A stretch of DNA of 64,000 nt from Mobiluncus sp963511525 (lineage in GTDB: Bacteria > Actinomycetota > Actinomycetes > Actinomycetales > Actinomycetaceae), in assembly GCF_963511525.1 (NCBI RefSeq), contig NZ_CAUPIY010000011.1:21882-85881 (forward strand), in the 5' to 3' direction. The notes beneath the pieces are model-generated. The model did no database searches, had not been told where the DNA came from, and was given only the letters and a program-made list of their open reading frames with translations. Made by a program: the position numbers and the translations under genes. Positions 49,341-57,844 of this stretch are shown here, one piece after another; positions within the stretch are counted from its first letter, which is position 1; the number at the start of each line of letters is the position of its first letter.

Positions 49341-49363
49341 AACAGCCCCTGCCGCCCCGCACT

Positions 49364-49903
49364 TCACCGGGAGCGCCGGTTCGCCTCCCGCAAAGCCCGC
49401 TGCGCCTCGCGGTCGTCCTCGCGCTGGCGGATAGTTTGACGCTTATCCCACTCTTGCTTGCCCTTCGCCACCGCAATCTCCACTTTCGCGCGTCCGCCCA
49501 CGAAATACAGCTCTACCGGCACAATCGTGTAGCCTTTCGCGGCGACCGCCCCTTCGAGCTTCGCGATTTCGCGCTTATGCAACAACAGTTTGCGCTTGCG
49601 TTTCGGAGCGTGATTCGTCCAGGAACCGTAAAAATATTCCGGGATATTCGCCCCTTGCAGCCACGCCTCCCCGCGGTCGACCTCAACCCACGCCTCCGCA
49701 AGCGATGCCCGTCCCATCCGCAAAGCCTTAACCTCGGTGCCGGTCAGCGACAATCCCGCCTCGTAGCGGTCCTCCAAAAAATAATCGTGCGCGGCCTTCT
49801 TGTTCCGGGCGATGACTTTCTTGGCGTCCGACTCCGCTTTGGCACGCTGAGAAGGGGTCAGCTTCCCCGACTGGCCCGCCCCCGTAGCAGCTTTTTTACC
49901 CAT
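49364..49903 (-). CDS. smpB: SsrA-binding protein SmpB
   Basis: tmRNA partner in rescue of stalled ribosomes. 179 residues from ATG 49903 (MGKKAATGAG), longer than the typical ~158 due to a 25-residue basic leader. Core motifs: NKKAAHDYFLEDRYEAGLSLTGTEVKALRMGRASLAEAWVEV and HAPKRKRKLLLHKREIAKL, then AVAKGKQEWDKRQTIRQREDDREAQRAL, the basic C-tail that enters the decoding centre. Downstream of the M23 gene, last in the division module. No tmRNA gene was found in the window. The frame to 49996 is an artefact. Confidence 0.95.
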   Translation of the reverse strand: MGKKAATGAGQSGKLTPSQRAKAESDAKKVIARNKKAAHDYFLEDRYEAGLSLTGTEVKALRMGRASLAEAWVEVDRGEAWLQGANIPEYFYGSWTNHAPKRKRKLLLHKREIAKLEGAVAAKGYTIVPVELYFVGGRAKVEIAVAKGKQEWDKRQTIRQREDDREAQRALREANRRSR

Positions 49904-50095
49904 AGAGTGCAATTTTAGCGCAAAAGCACGGGTTGCCAACTTTTCCCCGCGGCGCCCCTCAGTCTTCACCAGGCCTGGTGGCCGCCAGCCCATCACGGAT
50001 TCGCCACGGTTGCGTTACGGGTTAGTTACGAACACATCACAAGGCCGGCCGCTCGCCTACCCACTCTGGTGACGCCGTCCTCGTGAGGCGACCGC

Positions 50096-51427
50096 CTACA
50101 GCACCCCCAGCGGGTTGATAGTTTTCCCGTTTTGCCACACTTCAAAGTGCAGGTGGCACCCGGTCGAACCGCCGGTGGAACCAACCAAGCCGATGACCTG
50201 ACCCTTCTGCACGGAAGCACCGACCGAAACTTTGAACTGGGACTGGTGACGGTAGGTAGTCTGCCACTTGGAACCGTTGATAGTGCCGTGATTGATATAA
50301 GTCGATTTCCCGCCGACTCCCTCCCAGCCAGCGAAAGTCACCGTTCCGGACTGCGAGGCATAAATCGGGGTTCCGCAACCTATCCCGAAGTCCGTCCCGG
50401 CATGGAGCCGCCGCGTCTTCGTGATGGGGTGAACCCGGTAACCGTAAGGCGAGGTCACCGACAGCGACGACAGGGGCGCACCAAAAATCCCCCCTGAAAT
50501 GGAGCGTGCCGGCATGCTGTCCGGCTGTTGATTCAGTGCGGCAATCCGCGCCGCCGCGGCCGCCTGCGTGGCCTGTTCATCCGCAATCTGTTTTTCAAAC
50601 GCCGCCCGCTGATTGTTCAGCTGCCCTTGCTGGGCGACCTGCTTTTGTTGCAAATTCTGGAATTCGCCCAGCTTTCGCTGCTGTTCAGCGCGAGCCTCAT
50701 CTGCGGCTTGCACCGCCTGCTGAGCCTGCGTCTCCAGCTCCCCAATTTTCACGGTCACGGCTTCCTGACGAGCCCGAGCGTTGTTGTTGGCCGCGTTTGC
50801 CTCTTGAGCTTCCACAATGGCACGATTTTGCGACTTGGTCGCCGTGGCCGCCACCTGCGCCCGCAGCGTAAGTTCATCGAGGGACTGGGCATCCAGCAGC
50901 AACGAAAGCGGCGAAGTTTCCAGCATTGCCCCGCGATAAGCCATGCGCGCCATCTGACCGATGGCGACTTGCGTTTTTTCAATGGTTTGCTCGCCCTTCG
51001 CAATCTGTTCGCGCAGTTCCTCTTTCTGGCGATTCGCAATCTCCAGCCGGCTCTGGATTTGTTGATGTTTCGCCTGCGCATCAGCCAGTTTCGCCTGCGC
51101 ATTGGCAACCTCAGCTTGCGCCGCGGGAATGGCTGCCTTGGTTTGCTCCAGGGATACCGCCAGCTGCACCAGATTTGCGTTAACCCCCTCCAGCTGTGCC
51201 GCCAGTTCGGCTTGCTTTTTTTTGGAAGCGGCCTGCTGCGCCTCGAGTTTCTTACGTTCGTCCGAGTTCTTGTCAGCCTGCACAAGGCCGGTCGCGCTCG
51301 CTCTCGCGGTCGCACTAGCGTTCGCGGGGGTGAGCGCCGCGTTAGCATAACTGAGCGAAACTGTGGACATCGAGGCGATCCCGAGCGCCGCCAGCGCCCC
51401 CACCAGGGCAGTCAATTTGCTTCGCAC
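50096..51427 (-). CDS. Secreted M23 peptidoglycan hydrolase with coiled coil, FtsEX-linked
   Basis: 443 residues from GTG 51427, with AAGGAGG 7 nt upstream. Signal peptide with ANA cleavage near 30, then about 250 residues of heptad-like coiled coil (Gln/Ala/Glu/Lys rich), and a C-terminal M23 domain: SPYGYRVHPI, HAGTDFGIGCGTPI (zinc HxxxD), GCHLHFEVW (HxH). This is the EnvC/PcsB design, where FtsX bends the coiled coil to activate the amidase or endopeptidase in daughter-cell separation. It follows ftsX directly. The longer frame to 51475 lacks support. Confidence 0.93.
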   Translation of the reverse strand: MRSKLTALVGALAALGIASMSTVSLSYANAALTPANASATARASATGLVQADKNSDERKKLEAQQAASKKKQAELAAQLEGVNANLVQLAVSLEQTKAAIPAAQAEVANAQAKLADAQAKHQQIQSRLEIANRQKEELREQIAKGEQTIEKTQVAIGQMARMAYRGAMLETSPLSLLLDAQSLDELTLRAQVAATATKSQNRAIVEAQEANAANNNARARQEAVTVKIGELETQAQQAVQAADEARAEQQRKLGEFQNLQQKQVAQQGQLNNQRAAFEKQIADEQATQAAAAARIAALNQQPDSMPARSISGGIFGAPLSSLSVTSPYGYRVHPITKTRRLHAGTDFGIGCGTPIYASQSGTVTFAGWEGVGGKSTYINHGTINGSKWQTTYRHQSQFKVSVGASVQKGQVIGLVGSTGGSTGCHLHFEVWQNGKTINPLGVL

Positions 51428-51526
51428 GTGCTCACCTCCTTCTTGGTTGCCACACCGCAAAGCGTGATGTTTCAAGTTTAGCCAAATACCGCGACTTTCC
51501 CCGTCCGAAACATTGCCAACGGAGCC

Positions 51527-52441
51527 CTAAACTCTGGTGTAGCGGTTCAGGGACGCCGCCGAAGCCACGACCGCCAGCAAAATGGCCGCCAACACCAGGA
51601 ACGGCGCGATGAGCAGCACATCGTTGGGTGAAATGAGCTGGACGACCCCGGAAAGTCCCGACAGCCAGGACCCGACCAGGAACTTTACGCTGGCCCACAA
51701 AATCGCCACCGACCCTAGAGCACCAATCGTCGCCGCGACAGCGCCCTCCACCATGAACGGCAGCTGTACAAACAGGTTCGAGGCTCCGACCAGGCGCATA
51801 ATGGATGTTTCACGTTCCCGACTCATCGCGGACAAGCGGATAGTGGTGGTAATCAACAGGACCGCGGCGATAATCATCGCTACCGCCAGCCCGATAGCCA
51901 GGTAGGTCGCCTGATGCAACCCGGTCAGCAGCTTTTCCAGGATCTGCTTTTGGTCAATGACCTGGGCGACCCCGTCACGTCCCTGCAACTCCTCGACGAC
52001 CACGCGGTACTGCTCCGGGTTCTTCAGCTTGATCCGAAACGAAGCGGGCATCATATCCGCTTTGACATATTGATAATACTGTTCCGTGCCGGCCAGCTTT
52101 TTGAAACTCTCGAAAGCCTCTTCCTTCGTCTCAAAATACACATTGTCGATGTACTTGCTGAGCCGCTCGGACTTCAACTGTTCGTCAATCGCCGCGATCT
52201 GTGCCTCGCTGGCCTCCTGACCGTTGCAGTTGGGAGACACATCGTCCTTGGTGCACATCGACACGGAAATCTCGATTTTGCCGTACCAGGTGTCGCGCAG
52301 GTTGCCAATCTGCATCTCTGCCAGCACCGCCGACCCCACGAACAGCAGGGAGACACAAGTCACGATCACCACCGCGACCGTCATCGCCAGATTGCGTCGC
52401 AAACCCTGGCCTACCTGGGATAATACGAAAGTTAGTCGCAT
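51527..52441 (-). CDS. ftsX: Cell division protein FtsX
   Basis: 304 residues. N-terminal helix (MTVAVVIVTCVSLLFVGSAVLA), outer domain 45-180 that includes two Cys (MCTKDDVSPNCNG), and three C-terminal helices ending LVLAAILLAVVASAASLNRYTRV. TAATG overlap with the ftsE stop. Partner of FtsE and probable activator of the M23 hydrolase next door. Confidence 0.95.
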   Translation of the reverse strand: MRLTFVLSQVGQGLRRNLAMTVAVVIVTCVSLLFVGSAVLAEMQIGNLRDTWYGKIEISVSMCTKDDVSPNCNGQEASEAQIAAIDEQLKSERLSKYIDNVYFETKEEAFESFKKLAGTEQYYQYVKADMMPASFRIKLKNPEQYRVVVEELQGRDGVAQVIDQKQILEKLLTGLHQATYLAIGLAVAMIIAAVLLITTTIRLSAMSRERETSIMRLVGASNLFVQLPFMVEGAVAATIGALGSVAILWASVKFLVGSWLSGLSGVVQLISPNDVLLIAPFLVLAAILLAVVASAASLNRYTRV

Positions 52442-53229
52442 TACTTACGGCCTCCTTTCCGTGCCGCCCCCGCACCTTTCGGTTTCGCTGACTCCCCCGC
52501 GCTGTCAGAAGGGCGGTCGGCGTCGGCGTCGGTTCCTTTCGGGGCCGAGGCTCCGTAGATGCCGCGAGCCTGGTCGCGCACGACCCGTCCTTCGTCCAGT
52601 TCGATGACGCGTTTGCGCATCTGGTTCACGATTTCTTCGTCGTGGGTGGCCATCACCACGGTGGTGCCGGCCCGGTTGATCCGGTCCAGCAGTCGCATAA
52701 TTCCCAAGGACGTGGCGGGGTCCAGGTTTCCGGTCGGCTCGTCGGCTAACAGAATGGGTGGGCGGTTCACCATAGCGCGAGCAATCGCCACGCGCTGCTG
52801 TTCGCCGCCGCTGAGCTCGTGAGGAAAACGTTTGTCTTTGCCGCCCAAGCCGACCATCTGCAGTACTTCGGGGACGACTCGGCGAATGACACGACGCGGC
52901 TTGCCGATGACCTGCAGGGCAATCGCCACATTGTCGTACACGTTCTTGTTTTCCAACAGGCGAAAGTCTTGGAACACCACTCCGACTTGGCGGCGCAGCG
53001 CCGGCACTTTCCACCTCGACAATCGCCCCAGGTCCTTGCCCAGGACCAGAATCTTCCCCTCCGTGGCGCTCTCTTCGCCGAGTACCAGCGAGAGGAACGT
53101 GGACTTTCCCGATCCGGAGGCTCCGACCAGGAACACGAACTCGCCTCGGTCGATAGTGAGCCCCACGTGGTCCAGCGCCGGGCGCGCTCCCCGCTTGTAA
53201 ATTTTGGTGACGTTGTCGAAGGTAATCAA
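52441..53229 (-). CDS. ftsE: Cell division ATPase FtsE
   Basis: 262 residues. Starts TTG (MITFDNVTKIYKRG...), with GGAAAAGG immediately before. Walker A GASGSGKSTFL, signature LSGGEQQRVAIARAMVNRPP, Walker B ILLADEPTGNLD and H-loop VMATHDEEIV. The last 40 residues are a disordered Gly/Ala/Lys-rich tail (KPKGAGAARKGGRK) beyond the usual ~229. Follows prfB by about 180 nt in the same direction. Confidence 0.95.
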   Translation of the reverse strand: MITFDNVTKIYKRGARPALDHVGLTIDRGEFVFLVGASGSGKSTFLSLVLGEESATEGKILVLGKDLGRLSRWKVPALRRQVGVVFQDFRLLENKNVYDNVAIALQVIGKPRRVIRRVVPEVLQMVGLGGKDKRFPHELSGGEQQRVAIARAMVNRPPILLADEPTGNLDPATSLGIMRLLDRINRAGTTVVMATHDEEIVNQMRKRVIELDEGRVVRDQARGIYGASAPKGTDADADRPSDSAGESAKPKGAGAARKGGRK

Positions 53230-53409
53230 CCTTTTCCGCTCCCCAGTTCAGTTTCAGATACGCTACTAAGTCTATTTATAACAAAACGATAAAAACGGAG
53301 TGACACCCGCAGAAGCGCAATCGCAGGGGAAAAACGCGATTATTACCGCGCAAAAGGGCGCTCGCGGGGGCGGGGGGGAATCCTCCCGGCCTGTTTCTCG
53401 GTGGGTCCC

Positions 53410-54540
53410 CTACTGGTCGCTGTGCTTTTCCTGATGCTTGCGCCAGCGAATCGCCGCGTCGATGAATCCGTCCAGGTCGCCGTCAAATACGCTGTCGGGG
53501 TTGCCCGATTCATAGCCGGTTCGAAGGTCTTTGACCAATTGCTGCCCATAGAGGAAGTAGGAGCGCATCTGGTCTCCCCAAGAAGCTTTGACGTCCCCCG
53601 CCAGCTCCTTTTTCTTATCGTGTTCTTGCTGGTGACGCAGCATTAGCAGGCGTGACTGCAGCACGCGCATCGCGGCGGCCCGGTTTTGAATCTGGGATTT
53701 TTCGTCCTGCATCGAGATGACGATGCCGGTGGGCAGGTGGGTCAGTCGTACCGCCGAATCCGTCGTGTTCACGGACTGTCCGCCCGGACCGGAGGACCGG
53801 AACACATCAATCTTGATGTCGCTCTCGGGCACTTCGATGTGGTCGGTCGTCTCAATCAGGGGAATGACCTCCACCGCCGCAAAGGAAGTCTGGCGCTTGC
53901 CCGCCGCGTTAAACGGGCTGACCCGCGCCAACCGGTGCGTCCCGGCTTCTACTGACAACATTCCGTACGCATAAGGAGCATCGACCTGGAACGTCACCGA
54001 CTTAATCCCCGCTTCTTCCGCATAGGACGTATCCAGCACCTTCGTGGCATAGTTGTGCCGCTCGCAATACCGCAGGTACATCCGCAGCAGCATCTGCGCG
54101 AAGTCGGCAGCGTCCACCCCGCCCGCTCCGGAACGGATGGTGACGACCGCGAAACGTTCGTCATATTCCCCGTTCAGCAGGGTTTTCACCTCCATCGCGT
54201 CCAGGTCCTGTTTCAACGTTTCATAAGTGTGTTCCGCATCGGTGAGAATCGCGTCGCGGTCCTCCCCGCTTTCTTCCGCCCCCAGCTCGACCAGGGCCTC
54301 CATATCGTCAATCCGCGCCTGCATCGCCCGTAAACGCTGCAAATCGGCCTGCGCCACCGACAGCGATTGCGTGACTTTTTGGGCGTTTTCCTGGTCATCC
54401 CACAAGTCCGGGGCGGCGGCTTGTTTCGTCAAGTCGGCAATCTTTTGCTCCAGCAGCTCGGGGTCCATCACCGCCGAAATCGTCGCGAAAGACGCGCGCA
54501 GTTTTTCAATCAGGGGCTGAAAATCATCGGGGGAAATCAC
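53410..54540 (-). CDS. prfB: Peptide chain release factor 2
   Basis: Reads UGA and UAA stops. 376 residues in one frame; the programmed +1 frameshift site of many prfB genes is absent, as is usual in some lineages. GGQ loop SGPGGQSVNTTDSAVRLTHLPTG and the RF2 stop-recognition segment RVSPFNAAGKRQTSFAAV (SPF) are present. GTG start at 54540 behind AAGG. Divergent from trkH with 75 nt between. Confidence 0.96.
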   Translation of the reverse strand: MISPDDFQPLIEKLRASFATISAVMDPELLEQKIADLTKQAAAPDLWDDQENAQKVTQSLSVAQADLQRLRAMQARIDDMEALVELGAEESGEDRDAILTDAEHTYETLKQDLDAMEVKTLLNGEYDERFAVVTIRSGAGGVDAADFAQMLLRMYLRYCERHNYATKVLDTSYAEEAGIKSVTFQVDAPYAYGMLSVEAGTHRLARVSPFNAAGKRQTSFAAVEVIPLIETTDHIEVPESDIKIDVFRSSGPGGQSVNTTDSAVRLTHLPTGIVISMQDEKSQIQNRAAAMRVLQSRLLMLRHQQEHDKKKELAGDVKASWGDQMRSYFLYGQQLVKDLRTGYESGNPDSVFDGDLDGFIDAAIRWRKHQEKHSDQ

Positions 54541-54581
54541 CTTTTTACCTTACTGGTAATCCGGTGCGGTTCTCAAATAAC

Positions 54582-54616
54582 TTGCGCTGCGCGCCGCCTG
54601 GTTTATACTAATCCGG
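54582..54616 (+). promoter_or_regulatory. Promoter giving a probable leaderless trkH mRNA
   Basis: TTGCGC (54582-54587), 16-nt spacer, TATACT (54604-54609), then AATCCG and the GTG start at 54616. Usual spacing puts transcription start on or next to the first base of the codon. No Shine-Dalgarno is present. Confidence 0.65.
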
Positions 54617-56028
54617 TGGCTCGCATCTCCGAGTTTAATCCCGGCCGCAAAATCTCGGCGGCATTTTTGATAACTATCCTGGTGGGAACGGCATTGCTGA
54701 TGCTTCCGGTGTCCCGGAGTGGAGCTGCGGTCGCGACGACTTTCGACATCGTCACCCCCCGAACTATTCCCACCGGCGTCCCCATCTTCGGGCCAGCGTT
54801 CGCCGGCGGCGCTCCCCTGTCGATTGCGCTGTTCACCGCCGCCTCGGCCACCAGCGTGACGGGACTGATTGTGGTGGACACAGGCAGTTACTGGTCCGCT
54901 TTCGGTCAGGCTGTCGTCCTCGTGCTCATTGAGTTAGGCGGCATCGGCACCATGACCATGGTCACCCTGCTCGCCTCAGCTCTGCGTAAACGCGCCACTT
55001 TCGAGGACCGTGCCATCGCCAAAGTGTGGTTCGGCCTGACTCCGCGTGAAGTGCGCCATTCTGTATCGCAAATCGTGGTCGCCTCGTTCCTATTGCAACT
55101 GGTGTTTTCTGTCTTTAACAGTCTCTATCTGTGGTTTTCCGGGCACGCCGCCTCACCACTCCAGGCGATGGCGCACGGGGTTTTCCTCACGGGTTCCGCC
55201 TTCAACAATGCCGGTTTCGCCCCCTACGAAGACTCCCTGATGAGTTTCAGCGCCGACCCTTTCCTGCTGTTGAGCCTAGCGGCACTCATCGTGATAGGGG
55301 GCTTGGGCTTCCCCGTCTGGCTGATGCTCTACCGCAACGGCCTGCACTGGTGGAAGTGGGGCATGACTACCCGCATCATGCTGCTGGGAACCGCGGTGGT
55401 GATTGTTTTCGGCTGGGTCGCCATCACGGCTCTGGAATGGCACAATCCCCATACCCTCGGCGCGATGCCGGTCCCGCAACGTTTCCTCAACGGGCTGTTT
55501 TCCTCCGTTTCCCCGCGCACCGCGGGTTTCAACTCCCTCGACATTTCCCAACAGTACCCGGAGACCTGGCTCATCACCGATGGGCTGATGCTGATTGGCG
55601 GAGGTCCGGCCGGTACCGCGGGAGGGCTGAAAATCACTACGGTGACCGTGGTGATGGCGACCCTCTGGGGTGAGATTCGGGGGGCTCACGCCATCAATAT
55701 CCTGGGCTGGCGCCTGGCGCGTTCGGCCCAGCGCCAAGCCTTGGCGGTGCTCTCGCTGTTTTCCGGCCTGGTCGCGGTGGGGACTTTCCTGCTGATGCTC
55801 TCTACACCTTTTAACCTCAACCAGTGCCTGTTCGAAATCTGTTCCGCTCTGGGTACCGTGGGTCTGAGTACCGGAATCACCCCCATGCTGCCTGTCGCGG
55901 CGCAATTCATGGTAATAATCTTTATGATTCTGGGACGTGTCGGACCGCTGACCTTGGCCGCGGCTCTCGCAACCCGGAAACGGCCGGTAGCCTACGAACT
56001 TCCTCGTGACCACCCCCTCATCGGTTAG
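54616..56028 (+). CDS. trkH: Potassium uptake protein TrkH/KtrB
   Basis: Membrane subunit of a K+ uptake channel. 470 residues from GTG 54616 (VARISEFNPGRKIS). It has the four P-loop repeats with selectivity Gly: SATSVTGLIVVDT, SAFNNAGFAPYED, SPRTAGFNSLDIS and GTVGLSTGITP, separated by paired helices. An Arg near the C-terminal gate (GRVGPLTLAAAL) is as in the family. The longer frame to 54367 crosses prfB on the other strand. Followed 10 nt later by trkA, so a two-gene operon. Confidence 0.94.
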   Translation: MARISEFNPGRKISAAFLITILVGTALLMLPVSRSGAAVATTFDIVTPRTIPTGVPIFGPAFAGGAPLSIALFTAASATSVTGLIVVDTGSYWSAFGQAVVLVLIELGGIGTMTMVTLLASALRKRATFEDRAIAKVWFGLTPREVRHSVSQIVVASFLLQLVFSVFNSLYLWFSGHAASPLQAMAHGVFLTGSAFNNAGFAPYEDSLMSFSADPFLLLSLAALIVIGGLGFPVWLMLYRNGLHWWKWGMTTRIMLLGTAVVIVFGWVAITALEWHNPHTLGAMPVPQRFLNGLFSSVSPRTAGFNSLDISQQYPETWLITDGLMLIGGGPAGTAGGLKITTVTVVMATLWGEIRGAHAINILGWRLARSAQRQALAVLSLFSGLVAVGTFLLMLSTPFNLNQCLFEICSALGTVGLSTGITPMLPVAAQFMVIIFMILGRVGPLTLAAALATRKRPVAYELPRDHPLIG

Positions 56029-56038
56029 GACAACGCAA

Positions 56039-56743
56039 ATGAATATGTTTAATCAGAAATCTTCCCCACAATCCCCGGCCCACGAGGCAGGTAACCCCCA
56101 AAGCGCGGTCGTCATCGGCTTGGGACGTTTCGGCTTGAGCATGGCGACCGAGTTGGAGGCCAGCGGCGTAGAAGTCCTGGGTATCGACTGTAACGCAGAA
56201 GTCGTGCAACGCGCTTCGGCACTGATTCGCCACGTGGTGCGGGCGGACGCCACCGACAAGGAAGCGTTGGCCCAGCTGGCCGTAGACGAGTACGCCTGCG
56301 GGGTGGTCACGATTGGCGCCGACCTCGCCGCCTCCATCCTGAGCGCCTCCGCCCTGCTGACCCTGCACTGTCCCCAAGTGTGGGCGAAAGCCTCCAGCGT
56401 GGAACAGGGCGAAATCCTCAACCAGATGGGCATCACTCGCGTGTTCTATCCGGAATCTGATATGGGTTTGCGCGCCGCCCACCAGGTCGCCCAGTCTTTC
56501 GAGGATTACATCGACCTGGGTCACGGGTTTGCCCTGGTTATCACCAGTTTGGGGCCGCGCTACTGCGGGAAAACCCTCAGTGAGCTCGACGTGCGCCGCC
56601 GCGACGGATTCTCTATCGTGGCGATTGAATCGCCCACCGGCACTTGGGAAACCGCCCACGCCAAAACCATCCTGTCCCCTGAAGACCGGGTCATGGTGGT
56701 GGCGCCGGCTCGGATTATCTCCAAAGTCACCCGCCAAGATTAA
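56039..56743 (+). CDS. trkA: Potassium uptake regulatory subunit TrkA/KtrA
   Basis: Cytoplasmic RCK subunit that gates TrkH. 234 residues from ATG 56039, AGGA 8 nt upstream. A polar leader of 22 residues precedes the Rossmann domain VVIGLGRFGLSMATELEASGVEVLGIDCN (GxGxxG and the acidic Asp of NAD/ATP binding). TrkA-C follows after about 145: ALVITSLGPRYCGKTLSELDVRRRDGFSIVAI. Operon with trkH. Confidence 0.93.
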   Translation: MNMFNQKSSPQSPAHEAGNPQSAVVIGLGRFGLSMATELEASGVEVLGIDCNAEVVQRASALIRHVVRADATDKEALAQLAVDEYACGVVTIGADLAASILSASALLTLHCPQVWAKASSVEQGEILNQMGITRVFYPESDMGLRAAHQVAQSFEDYIDLGHGFALVITSLGPRYCGKTLSELDVRRRDGFSIVAIESPTGTWETAHAKTILSPEDRVMVVAPARIISKVTRQD

Positions 56744-56760
56744 CGGAAAATCCATGTAAT

Positions 56761-56838
56761 CGTAAAGCAATAGGGCAACTACCGTAAAGTAAAATTGTTT
56801 TACGTATTCTTAACATCTGCCCCGCGCTAGCCTTAACA
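56761..56838 (+). promoter_or_regulatory. Candidate phosphate-control region upstream of pstS
   Basis: Repeats at roughly two-helix-turn spacing: CGTAAAG at 56761-56767 and 56783-56789 (22 bp apart), CTTAACA at 56809-56815 and 56832-56838 (23 bp apart), plus an imperfect inverted repeat CGTAAAGTAA / TTGTTTTACG (56783-56804). PhoB/RegX3-type regulators bind direct repeats with this kind of spacing; the regulator encoded at 61513 is the obvious candidate. Confidence 0.5.
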
Positions 56839-56893
56839 ATCCTTTCTTACTATCTGACTTGGGAGTAAAAGTTCGATGTATGAAAGGAACACA

Positions 56894-57820
56894 ATGAAAA
56901 TCTCTCGTATTGGCGCAATTTTTGGCGCTGGTTTGCTTTCCATGTCTCTGCTGACCGGCTGTGGGGGCGGTGGCGATAAGGCCGCTTCCGGTACTGACAC
57001 CGAGTCCAGTGAACCGACTTCGACCCTGAGCGGCACCGTCACCGGTTCCGGCTCCTCCGCGCTGCTGCCCCTGGCAAAAGCCGCGGCCGATGCTTTCATG
57101 AAAGACAACCCCGATGTGACCGTCACGATGAACGGCGGCGGCTCCGGTGAGGGTCTCAAGCAGGTTGCGGCCGGTTCCGTAAACATCGGTAACTCTGACG
57201 TTTTCGCTTCTGAGAAGCTCGATGCGACCCAGGCCGCCGACTTGGTCGACCACAAGGTCTGCACCATCACGATGGCTCCGGTGGTCAACAAGGATTTGGG
57301 TGTGAAAGACCTCACTACCGCCCAGTTGACCGACATCTTTACCGGCAAGACCACAAACTGGAAGGAAGTTGGCGGCCCGGACGAAAAGATTGTGTTGGTC
57401 ACCCGCCCGTCCTCCTCCGGTACTCGCGCCCTGTTTAAGACCTGGGCGCTGAACGGTGCCGAGGAAGCCTCCAACCAGTCCCTCGAGACCGACGACTCCG
57501 GTACTCTGCTCCAGACCGTGACCCAGAACAAGGGCGCTATCGGCTACGTGGCGCTGTCCTACCTGGCTGGCAAGGACGAAGTTCAGCCCGTCGCTATCGA
57601 CGGCGTGGAACCGACCTTGGAAAATACCTACAACGGCAAATACAAGGTGTGGGGCTTCGAGCACATGTACACCAAGGGTGAGCCTGATGAAGTAGCCAAG
57701 GCGTTCCTTGACTACATGATGGGCGACAAGTTCGCTGGCGACCTGGAAAAGATGGGCTACGGCGTGTCTTCCAAGATGTCCAAGGAAGCCACCGCTTCTC
57801 ACCCTGACCCCGCGGCCTAA
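56894..57820 (+). CDS. pstS: Phosphate ABC transporter binding lipoprotein PstS
   Basis: 308 residues from ATG 56894, AGGA 5 nt upstream. Lipobox Cys23 (LLTGC). Binding-cleft motifs: TGSGSSALLPLAKA, NGGGSGEGLKQVAAGSVNIGNSD and VTRPSSSGTRALFKTWA. The mature N-terminus GGGGDKAASG is flexible. First gene of pstSCAB. Confidence 0.96.
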   Translation: MKISRIGAIFGAGLLSMSLLTGCGGGGDKAASGTDTESSEPTSTLSGTVTGSGSSALLPLAKAAADAFMKDNPDVTVTMNGGGSGEGLKQVAAGSVNIGNSDVFASEKLDATQAADLVDHKVCTITMAPVVNKDLGVKDLTTAQLTDIFTGKTTNWKEVGGPDEKIVLVTRPSSSGTRALFKTWALNGAEEASNQSLETDDSGTLLQTVTQNKGAIGYVALSYLAGKDEVQPVAIDGVEPTLENTYNGKYKVWGFEHMYTKGEPDEVAKAFLDYMMGDKFAGDLEKMGYGVSSKMSKEATASHPDPAA

Positions 57821-57844
57821 AGAGGCTCAGGCGCAACTGAACAA

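Noticed and set aside
49200..49363. tmRNA gene near smpB
   Set aside because: The gap is too short and shows no Ala-tRNA-like ends; nothing similar was found on either side.
50528..51481. Plus-strand open frame opposite the M23 peptidase coiled coil
   Set aside because: Leu/Arg/Gln-rich product that only reflects the antisense of Gln/Ala/Glu-rich repeats.
53410..54540. Programmed frameshift expected in prfB
   Set aside because: The gene is open in one frame from the GTG start; no in-frame TGA or shift-prone CTTTGA was seen.
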